Shown here in pieces: positions 55,785-64,000 of a DNA stretch of 64,000 bases. The notes below the pieces were generated by a model, which searched no databases, was not told the origin of the DNA, and saw nothing but the letters and a program-made list of their open reading frames with translations. Origin of the DNA: Cercis canadensis. Taxonomy: Eukaryota > Streptophyta > Magnoliopsida > Fabales > Fabaceae. Location: NCBI GenBank assembly GCA_003255065.1, contig QAOA01000553.1, positions 506,264-570,263 of the forward strand, given 5' to 3'. Made by a program: the position numbers and the translations under genes. Position 1 is the first letter of the stretch. Each line of letters opens with the position of its first letter.

Positions 55785-56055
55785 TTTCATAACCTTAACC
55801 CTAAACCTTAACCCCAAACATTAACTCTATACCCCTTAAACCCTAAACCCTAAACCTAGACCCTTAAACCCTAACCCCTAAACACTAACCTTAACCCTAA
55901 CCCCAAACACTTACCCTAGACCCCTTAAACCCTAAACTTTAATCCAAAACCCTAACACTAAACCCAAAATCCTAACTCTAAACCTAAAATTACCATAACC
56001 CAAACCTCAAATCTTAATCCTAAATACTAAATCTCTAAACCCTAAACCAAAAATT
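55785..56055. repeat. Degenerate interstitial telomere-like array (CCCTAAA type)
   Basis: Many copies of ccctaaa, cccttaaa, ccctaacc and similar units run for about 270 bp, decaying toward 56055. This is the Arabidopsis-type telomere motif in C-rich orientation. It lies upstream of the coding part of the CACTA element, between that part and the element's right end. Confidence 0.88.
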
Positions 56056-56560
56056 TGACAGAGTTTCCCCTAAAACTTGAACAATCTAGGAATTAAAAAT
56101 TCCACACAATTACACATGAACTCAGTCACAACAAAACCATTCATTCCATAACTTAAAATTAGCTACCTGTATAAGTAAAAATTACACAACAATAGGAAAA
56201 AATTACAAAACAAATTCTATACCATTCAAAAAATTCAAAAAAATTCCATAGCTACTCCACATCAATAATATGACAAAAATTTGAACCTAATCATAAAAAA
56301 TGATATGAAATTCCTTATCAATTTCACTACCTAAATTCGGTCATAAACCTACATTATTCAACTACATCCAAAACAACTCCTATACTATCTAAACTAACCA
56401 ATAAACAATATATACAGCTAAAACATATAATTTGCATGAAAATTGACAGACAATTTCTTATAGAAAATCTATAAGAAAAATTATAAAGAATAAAGAGATA
56501 GTGGAACCTACCTCAAAGAGCTAGTAATCAGAAAACTAAACCGATAAGGTGGAAAATGTA

Positions 56561-57077
56561 GTCCTGCACCTCAAAACCTAACTTCAAGGAGGAAAAATGG
56601 CCAGAAAATGCTTGGGGGGAGAGAGAGAGAATAGAGGATAGATGTTTTGAAGCTTTTCTAAAAAAGAAGGCCGTGGCTGCGCAAGGAAGAAGAAATGCAG
56701 GTTTTCTCATGGAATTTCTCATTGAATTTGTCCATGAGAACGAACCCTAGAATTCAAATTTTAAGTGAAATGGTGCGCTTCATTTTTCTCACGAACTTTC
56801 TCACATAACTCAAAGGCCNGTCCTGCACCTCAAAACCTAACTTCAAGGAGGAAAAATGGCCAGAAAATGCTTGGGGAGAGAGAGAGAGAATAGAGGAGAG
56901 ATGTTTTGAAGCTTTTCTAAAAAAGAAGGCCGTGGCTGCGCAAGGAAGAAGAAATGCAGGTTTTCTCATGGAATTTCTCATTGAATTTGTCCATGAGAAC
57001 GAACCCTAGAATTCAAATTTTAAGTGAAATGGTGCGCTTCATTTTTCTCACGAACTTTCTCACATAACTCAAAGGCC
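56561..57077. repeat. 258-bp duplication abutting a single N (probable assembly join)
   Basis: 56561-56818 and 56820-57077 are near identical on either side of the N at 56819. Both begin gtcctgcacctc and end caaaggcc. Differences are only a few bases. The block is part of the CACTA subterminal region. Confidence 0.87.
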
Positions 57078-57305
57078 ATGAGAAAGTCTGTGAGAAAATT
57101 TAGTAGTGTCCATGAGGAAACTAAAGACATTTATGGAGACGGTTGAGACCTCATTTCTCACGGACTTCTTTTTCCGTGAGAAACTCTGTGAGAGAATATC
57201 AACAGTCATATTCTGGGAGAAAATCCATGAGAAATGTAAGATTTTCCTCACTGAATTCTTGTTCATGAAAAATTTCCATGAGTAAAAAAGAATTTTCTTG
57301 TAGTG

Positions 57306-59469
57306 TACTAAGCAAATTATGCATCAATCCATTAACCAAGTAAACATCCAAAGGTAGCTTCTCTCATATCCTTCTTTTAAATGGAAATAAACTTGCATAT
57401 GTTACTGGGCCTATGTCTTGAGCATCTACTATTGAAGTCCCACAAGTCATATTTTGTCTTTAAGAGCGTGCCATTTTAGGTAAACGAAACAGGGGGATCT
57501 GATTAAGGGCGATATCCCTATTAAGAGAGGGCACTTTATGGCTCTTGGTTAAGAAATGAAGTCGCGAACTTGTTTTACCCAAAATAAGGAAAATAAGGGT
57601 CTTGAACTAGAGATTAGATTCGGGGACTAAGTTACAAGTTAGGAAGGGGTTAGGCACCTTCACTCGCCCAAGTAATGCTTAGTCTCTAATCATGTATGGA
57701 CTATCACTTGACTTATCAATCATGACCAATTGCATAATAGATTGTAAAGGGTGCATGTATGGGGGATTGCATTAAAGTAAATAGACTTGAAATAAATGAG
57801 TAAAATTGAAACGAAAGGGAAAGAGACTACATGGTTTGAACTTGATCAAAGGAACTCGCCTTCTTGGATGCCTATGTATCTTAGGTCACGACCTAGGCAT
57901 CAAACCCAACATAGTTCTAAGGGAGGCCCATGCTAGAGTTGATATCTCTTAGAACATTTCAATATATGAGAGTTGCTCTTTTGAAAATGATTTTGACCAT
58001 TTAGAGGTTTTCACAAATAAGGTTTGGTATGAAGGTTGCAGAAACTACTCCTAGAGGGAGTGAATAGGATTTGTAAAACTTTTAAGACTAAATCTGAATT
58101 CAGTTCATCATAACAACTAGTTCTGAAACTAAGAACTAGTTCTTCAATATAAATAGAAGGAAAAGCAAAATATAGACACTGAATGAAACTCAAAAACACA
58201 GAAATAATAACTAATCAGAATGTCATGCTTTAATCACAGAGACAAGCAGAAATATCATAGATGTAAATGAGCTCAGAATTAAAGAGGATAAGGAGAAGAA
58301 ATTTGACATAGGAGTTTATAGTGGTTCGGCCATCCATTCTCTCAATTTCTTGAGGTTCCACTAAAATCCGAGTTTAGTTGTCCAAGCTTACATACATGGT
58401 TTTTACTTCAAGCTCACCAAGAACTCATCCCTTCCAACAAAGATGAAGGAAGAACACTCACCCAGATTTCTCCCTAGAAATCTGAATACAAATCCCTTTT
58501 ATCAAAGATAAATCTCCATAAGAAAGTATTTTCTCAACAGAGATGAATACTACAGTTATCGCACTTGAGGAAGAAAAAATAGAGAAGAAACTAAGTATAG
58601 AAAACTCATAGAAGAAGCATTCTTTTGTCTTACAAAAAAAAAAATTCTCTCTCTTTATCTTTCTTCTTCTTTCTTCTCTTGCTATTCTTCACTTCTTAAG
58701 CTTTGAAAACAAAATCTCTTCTTAAGGCAGAATGAACCCATGTGAAGACTTGGGTAACTGCTCCGTCATGGACAACTATCACCGCATCAAGTAAGGAAAT
58801 TCCACTTGCCTTATCCCTTTTGATTTTTAGAAATAAACAATTCTTACTTTATGCCTTAAATCATGGATCTCCTTAACAACACCCATAGGAGAAAATTTCC
58901 TCATTTTGTATAGGAAACTTCCTGACAAAAAATGAGAACTTTCTCGGGTCTTTTTAATTCAGCCCAGGTTCTCGTCCACATCAACAAATATTTGTCAGAC
59001 AACAAATGGTAAGAACGAGTTCCCTCTTTGCCAAAACCAATTCTTGTGATGAAGAATTGGTTCTTAAGACTTCTTGCTAACCTGTTCTTAGATAAGCACT
59101 TAAGCATAAACATATGGTTAGTCAAAACAGGATAATTTGTTATCATCCAAACTGTATTAGAGAGTTGTGGGGCTAATAATCTCCCCTTTTTTAATGATGA
59201 CAAATGCCTAATGGAAATCTCCCCCTAAGAATATGCATACTTCAGAACTGGTTTCAGAACTAGTTCTAAAAGCAGTTTTCAAGAAAAAAAATTCGAAAGA
59301 GGTAGTGAGTTTCTAATTGAGATAATTTAAATAATAATAGTTCAAGCATAGTATCTCAAATTTATCCCCCTTTGACATTATCAAAAAAGATAAGGGAGAA
59401 GAATTATCAAAAACATACCAATTAGACATAACACCATGTTAATATTCAATTTTGTTCGGGTCAACCTAT
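57306..59469. other. Retroelement-derived region without intact genes
   Basis: Text such as ggggttaggcaccttcactcgcc (57643-57665) and tagtggttcggccatcc (58320-58336) resembles sequences common in plant LTR retroelements as I recall them. No intact frame, LTR pair or primer site is visible. Repeated 'actagttct' and 'gaactggttt' motifs occur near 58120-58140 and 59240-59270. Confidence 0.4.
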
Positions 59470-60337
59470 TGTTGAGACCCAAATTTGTACATGGATTATT
59501 TTTGGGATGGTCTTTGGAACCATATTTCTATGTGCCCAATTGAAACATTTCAATACTACAAAATAAAGCAGATGTAGTTAAAAATACTGAAATACTAACA
59601 AAAAATCACAAAAAAAATAATAAAATACAAAAAATGTGTTATTATTATTAAAAACGAAAATGATAAAATAAACAAAACAAAAAAAGAAATAATTGCCATT
59701 TGAGGCAACACACAAGGCAGCATTGTGGAGTGTTGTTCACCAGTCCGGCCACTCTCTATGTCATGCNTGTAGTTAAAAATGCTGAAATACTAACAAAAAA
59801 TCACAAAAAAATAATAAAATACAAAAAATGTGTTATTATTATTAAAAATGAAAATGATAAAATAAACAAAACAAAAAAAGAAATAATTGCCATTTGAGGC
59901 AACACACAAGGCAGCATTGTGGAGTGTTGTTCACCAGTCCGGCCACTCTCTATGTCATGCCTCTTGCAGCTTGAAAACAGGAAACAGGAAAATCACATCA
60001 GTGCAACTTGCACAATTCTTCAGCTATAAAAAGATACACAGACTAGAGGAGAGGGAACCAATTTTAAAAAGCAAAAAAAAAAAAAGGCATAAAATAGCAA
60101 CCAAAGGGAAGAAATTCTGGAAAAACAAGGGAAGAAGAAAAGGAAGAGGGTCCAACCAGGTATAGTTGCTACCATCCATTCTTTTATTTTTCTTCTATTT
60201 TCTTTATGTTTCTCAGTACTCACACACGCACTACACACGGAACACAACACACATAACAATCCACATCTCTCCTATTTTTCACAAAAAAAGAAATCATTTG
60301 CACCAAGAAGGGGTGAGGCCAAAATGAGGTGTCTACA
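59470..60337 (+). mobile_element. Solo-LTR-like insertion
   Basis: It begins tgttgagacccaaatttg and ends aggtgtctaca, giving TG...CA ends of the kind seen in plant Ty3/gypsy LTRs. A TATA-like ctataaaaagata at 60024-60036 would fit an LTR promoter. It includes a 194-bp assembly duplicate (59573-59766 / 59768-59960 around the N at 59767), so the true length is about 670 bp. No matching 5-bp target duplication is seen. It sits beside the copia gag fragment. Confidence 0.55.
59573..59960. repeat. ~194-bp duplication abutting a single N (probable assembly join)
   Basis: Copies 59573-59766 and 59768-59960 start tgtagttaaaaat and end ctctatgtcatgc, with the N at 59767 exactly between. They differ by one substitution and an A-run indel. 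Confidence 0.87.
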
Positions 60338-60357
60338 ATCTTGAGGAAAACCTACAT

Positions 60358-60840
60358 GAAATTTAACTCTTCTTAGATACCCAAAATTTCTTGGGTCCTT
60401 GAGTGTTAGTAGGCTTGATACCTTTAGGTTTCCAAATCATCTTATCCTCAACATGTATTTTCTTATAAGAACAAGCATAAGCATAGTTTTCAAGAAGTTG
60501 TTCTTTAACAACATTTTTGGGTGAAGAAATTTTGGAAACAATTATTTGAGAATCCACACGCATTTCATCATATGCATTTAAGAGTTCATCATAAGAGAGA
60601 GGGATTTAGGAATCTAATACCTCATTGTTGGTATCAACATTGGACGTGTAGTTGCTCATAGTCATGAAGCAAAGATTTGCAACATTTTCCTCTTCTTCTT
60701 GTTCACTTTCTGAGGTAGCATCTGCATCACTCCATGAAGCCAACATAGCCTTCTTCTTGCTCTTGTGATAAGGCTTCTTTTTTTAGGTTAGGGCACTTAG
60801 ATTTGACATGATTGGGCTTCTTGCACTCATACACCTTTCT
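60358..60840 (-). mobile_element. Copia gag fragment with zinc knuckle
   Basis: Read on the minus strand, 60840-60600 gives KVYECKKPNHVKSKCPNL, a damaged copia zinc knuckle (CxxKxxxHxxxxC where CxxC is usual). Next comes KKAMLASWSDADATSESEQE and an acidic run. Past a stop codon, 60563-60363 continues with YDELLNAYDEMR-like sequence just upstream and ends KPTNTQGPKKFWVSKKS, the typical end of this gag type. Frame breaks make it a fragment. Confidence 0.7.
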
Positions 60841-61639
60841 TCATTTCATTAATTTTTATCATAGAAAGGAATCCTCACACACTGACCATCTAAGCCAATA
60901 TCACTTTCATCAACTACCTTTCATGAATTTTGAGCTAATATCTTGAAATTTGAATTGGAAACTTACATTTTCCCCTTTTATTTGTGATAAGTGTGCTTCG
61001 TTGAGCCTTTTCCAACTATAGCTTACATGCATGCCTTTTTCCTATGCAAATATGTGAATAAAGAATTTAGATTGTATTCTTTTTTCTCGTTTTTTTCCAG
61101 TGATTGTTATGGAGGTTCCATTTAGGGAAATGACACTTGTGTTTGTAGTGATTTTCCAAGTGAGTGCACTGCCCTATGCATGGGACCTTCTCTTTCTACT
61201 TGTGCATGATATAGGGTTTTCCGTCTAGAAAACAATTGCCATGCTTAAAACAATGGGCTTTCCCCTCTCTTGCACAAAAATTTGTTCCCTAACAAATATG
61301 TCCCTTCCCTTTCTCATTGTTAGTCTCAATCCATACCCCTACCTCCATATCAAAATCAAACAGTGGGAATAATTACCAAATGCCTACAAATTACCACATT
61401 TATAATGAAAGAAGATGCACTCACCAGCTTACTCTTCAATGCCCATTATGGATGACATCTTTCCTCTCACCATGGAACCCTAGCGCCTTCATCTTCTCAA
61501 TTCTCAAATTTCAAAACTGAACTTTACCTTTGGTTGACCATTGGTCAAGGCCACATTCATTGTGTTTGGATGAAAAGAAGAGTAGGGTGGAAAGAAGATA
61601 AGGATAGAAAATGGTGGTGAAAACAAAATTTCCATTGTT
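60841..61639. other. Intergenic stretch
   Basis: No coding region, repeat or RNA gene that I can support. It may contain further decayed copia sequence on the minus strand. Confidence 0.35.
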
Positions 61640-61780
61640 GAGATTGTGGGGTGAAAGTACGACACATTGTAATTAGTGAATGCCTATCAACAAAGAATCA
61701 TAAGCAGGATTTGAACTGAAGACCTTTTTGTTGACATGAATCAATCCCACTGATTGACCCAACCTCTTGTTGGCATTATT
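61640..61780 (-). mobile_element. Possible tRNA-derived SINE
   Basis: On the minus strand the sequence contains a B-box match gttcaaatc (in 'cttcagttcaaatcctgc') and, about 45 bases upstream, an A-box-like 'tgggtcaatcagtggg'. The order and spacing match a tRNA-type internal promoter. A full tRNA fold is not supported. Confidence 0.4.
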
Positions 61781-61813
61781 ATGCTTATTTCACTCAATTC
61801 AAATTTTTTATTT

Positions 61814-62050
61814 GGGAGAGTCTAAAAAACCTCTTCAACTGTAGAGTGTGTGCGATTTACCTCCAAAACTAAAAAAAATTACAAAAGACCTCCTTAAACT
61901 ATGAAAATATGTAGAATACCCCTAAGACCCCAACGTCCATCCATTAATGGACAGAAAAGAGCATGTGCCACACACATGATGTGATTAATCACTAATTATG
62001 GGTCAGTGCAATTTATAGGAGTATAAATGAAAATAGATTTATAAAAGCAA
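61814..62050. mobile_element. Partial relative of MITE B
   Basis: Shares 'cctcttcaactgtag', 'cctccttaaactatgaaaatatg' and 'aacgtccatccattaatgga' with the arms of MITE B, and 'gtgattaatc...ataggagtataaatgaaaata.atttataaaa' with its interior in reversed orientation. Only one arm and the middle are seen here. Confidence 0.65.
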
Positions 62051-62830
62051 GCCAAACAATAATATTCAAAATTTGTCAGGGCCAAATGTTAATATTCAAA
62101 ATTTGTCATCTTCAACCTTCAGCATGTATCCTTTTCTAGCAAGTCGACATGTTTTTGAACCCATTCGGGTTTCTCTTCATATCTATCTCATTTCTGAACT
62201 AAAATTTACAAATTGCATACCATTTTAAAGCTTGTGAAATTTACAACAATATTTTGCTATTAGTTTTAAGATTAAAGCTCAAAATGAAGCACAAAGTGAG
62301 AGGTAGCCGCGTCGGCACCGCTTCTTCCTCTAGTTCATGACGTCTTGAGCTCAAAAAATAAGATCGGTGGAATTTGAAGGGGTCTGTGGGTAAGAGGGAT
62401 TTAGGAAGAATATGTAAAAGACAAGTAAAATACATATACACACATAAAATAATACTAATACATAGACACAGAGAGAGAGTGCGTGAAGGAAAAGGGAGAG
62501 AGAAAGAGAGAGCTGAAAAAGAGGTAGGCAAGGAATAGGGGGTCATGCCAGCTTCAACTAAACACGACCTTATCAATGATATCGTCCATCAAATTTTGAC
62601 CTACCCTTTTTCTATTTTCTTTCTTCTTTTTGTCCGAAACCCTAGCGACTTGTTGTTGTACAAACACTAGGAACCAGAGGGTAATGACTTGAAGGTACAC
62701 TATTCTGCTAGTTTTCCAATGGTAGTGAGAAAATTTTGGTCTTTTTCAATTTTGGGTTTTAGGTTTTGATTTTGATTCCTTGTCGCATTAGTTTATGCAT
62801 CTGATTTAGTTTTTTTTCTTGTGTTAGGTC
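62051..62830. other. Intergenic stretch
   Basis: Contains a ga-rich low-complexity run near 62470-62520. I see no supportable gene. Confidence 0.35.
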
Positions 62831-63182
62831 TAGATTTGATGGGTTTTAGATCAAAGCTACTGGGAACCATGTGCTCACTTATGATGTTTGTGTTAATTGC
62901 ATTATTCAGTTTGATAATAGATGTACTACCCTTGATCTTATTTGTCTTCCTTTGCGTGATCTTGATGTAGTAGTTGGAATGGATTGGTTGTCTACCAATA
63001 ATGCTATTCTTGATTGTGCCAAAAAGACTCTTTCTTTGCGTGTTTGTATTTACGATCCTAAACCTTATGTTGAATGTCTTTGTTTAACCACTACCCAGGC
63101 TGAGAGATGCCTTAGGAAGGGTTGTCAAGGGTTCTTAGTTTTCTTTTCTCTGCNTAGATTTGATGGGTTTTAGATCAAAGCT
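62831..63182 (+). mobile_element. Ty3/gypsy protease fragment between 28-bp duplicates
   Basis: The frame from about 62871 includes LRDLDVVVGMDWLSTNNAIL and then DCAKKTLSL, the C-terminal signature of plant gypsy aspartic proteases (the D-V-V-x-G-M-D-W-L core). The stretch is flanked by identical copies of tagatttgatgggttttaga... (62831-62858 and 63155-63182). An N sits directly before the second copy (63154). Much of the original element is therefore missing from the assembly or deleted. Confidence 0.7.
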
Positions 63183-63720
63183 TGTGAGTGTGTTTGCTTT
63201 GGGGAGAGTAAGGTGAAATGTCATTTTGATCAATTTATCTTAGTTTTCTGGGAAATGGGTAATGTGCCAAATAGTGGGTACTTTGTTCACTCGGATCCAT
63301 GGTTGTGGGAAGAGATGAGCATTTACATATTCATCATCACTGAACTGGATTTTCAGAAATGATGCGTCAAGGGAGAAGGAGGAAGGGAGAGAGATACACT
63401 TCACGTGCCACTCACGTGTCCCATTAACTAACTAAACCATAATTAATATGTCAAGTTTGGGTAATTAAGATGTTAATCACATCATGCGCCAAATGTGGGA
63501 ATGTTATTCCCACCTGAGAGGGAAAGAATGGAAACTTATGCGGGAATGGAGAAATTTCATTTTTTTCTCTGCCCTTATTTGTTCGCTTATTGCCTCTAAA
63601 GCTTGCATAAAACCCAAAAACCCCATCTTCTCTATTCTTGAACCCTCTGTTCGAAATCTCCTGAAACATTTTACTTGAATTCCTTCACTTTTCGATTTTT
63701 GACAATGTGGGTCAATCCTA
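63183..63720. other. Intergenic stretch
   Basis: No gene is supportable. The segment near 63395-63480 (cacttcacgtgccactcacgtgtcc) faintly resembles the MITE B interior. Confidence 0.35.
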
Positions 63721-64000
63721 TTAAGAATCGATTCAACCTAAAAGGTTAAGCTATTAGGTGAAGGCCAAAGAGTGGTTATATATCTAATACGCCCCCTCAT
63801 GCGAAAGTCCTTTGGGCTCAAAGTGTGGACAAAGCTCATGCCCATTTATACTTTGTGTTGAAATTTTAATTTAATTGAGAAAGTGGGGGAAAAGGATTCA
63901 ATCTTCTGACCACTTGGTCAAAAAGGCTTTAATACCATGTTAAGAACCGATTCAACCAATAACTTAAGTTATTCGGTGAAGGCCTAGAAATTGTTATATA
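63721..64000 (-). mobile_element. TRIM-type terminal-repeat retrotransposon, cut by the window edge
   Basis: Direct copies of about 62 bp, 63721-63784 and 63940-64000 (both 'ttaagaa.cgattcaacc...ggtgaaggcc...gttatata'), flank about 155 bp. Read on the minus strand, tggtattaaagcc (63937-63925) directly follows the right copy. It differs from the Met-tRNA primer site tggtatcagagcc at three positions. A G-rich atgagggggcg just inside the left copy could be the polypurine tract. No coding capacity. This is the structure of a TRIM. Confidence 0.7.

Larger units (their letters stand above)
53208..57305 (-). mobile_element. CACTA (En/Spm-type) transposon, complete-looking ends
   Basis: The left end cactacaaaaaaa at 53208 and the right end ...aattttcttgtagtg at 57305 are inverted CACTA termini. 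Subterminal regions 53230-53520 and 56700-57300 are packed with catgagaaa/tttctcacgga motifs in both orientations, the usual transposase-binding arrangement. A three-base target duplication is uncertain (aac before, tac after). The internal coding region runs on the minus strand. No TNP2-type catalytic transposase is seen, so this copy is non-autonomous. Two N joins (54922, 56819) inflate its length by about 440 and 258 bp. Confidence 0.82.

Noticed and set aside
53208..57305. CRISPR-like spacing of repeated tttctcacgga motifs
   Set aside because: Repeats occur in both orientations with irregular spacing in a plant CACTA element; this is a subterminal repeat pattern and not a CRISPR array.
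62241..62576. Minus-strand frame of 111 codons
   Set aside because: It runs through ga-rich low-complexity DNA (Ser/Leu/Phe-rich product) with no recognisable motif.

Overview
The window is nuclear DNA of a eudicot plant. Five or six multi-exon genes with GT-AG introns include plant-only families: a CDPK, a class III peroxidase, a single-repeat R3-MYB and a plant-type TYW3-kelch-TYW2 fusion. Intergenic DNA is AT-rich and full of plant transposons, and CCCTAAA telomere-type motifs occur. I cannot name the species. All exon models below were joined by hand from the sequence (reading frame, GT/AG sites, remembered family patterns). None was tested by search or transcript data.

Left half (1-39.4 kb), gene-rich: a CPK29-type calcium-dependent protein kinase (+, 1461-5715); an uncharacterised intron-containing gene whose centre looks like a Crypton-type tyrosine recombinase domain (+, 8651-12268); a secreted class III peroxidase of the PER21/PER42 type (-, 13742-15597); a trifunctional tRNA wybutosine-synthesis protein (-, 20094-26795, nine exons); a 77-residue CAPRICE/ETC-type R3-MYB in three tiny exons (-, 28625-29040); and a large GON-4-like SANT nuclear protein (+, 31359-39392). 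The genes have unrelated jobs (Ca2+ signalling, cell wall or redox, tRNA modification, epidermal cell fate, chromatin) and share no operon-like logic.

Right half (40-64 kb), almost entirely mobile DNA: a Pack-MULE-like element carrying a broken first exon (40.0-42.3 kb); a Ty1/copia element with a 5' LTR, PBS and long gag-pol frame, broken by an in-frame stop and 3' truncation (42.3-46.4 kb); two abutting fold-back MITEs; a CACTA remnant; a displaced LTR fragment; a complete-looking CACTA element in opposite orientation (53.2-57.3 kb) holding a degenerate telomere-like array; a copia gag fragment with an LTR-like insertion; SINE candidates; a Ty3/gypsy protease fragment; and a TRIM running off the right edge.

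A technical theme cuts across the window. Most single 'n' characters sit exactly between two near-identical copies of 14 to 440 bp. These look like contig ends that overlapped but were joined by one N, so they are probably assembly duplications and should not be read as biological tandem repeats.
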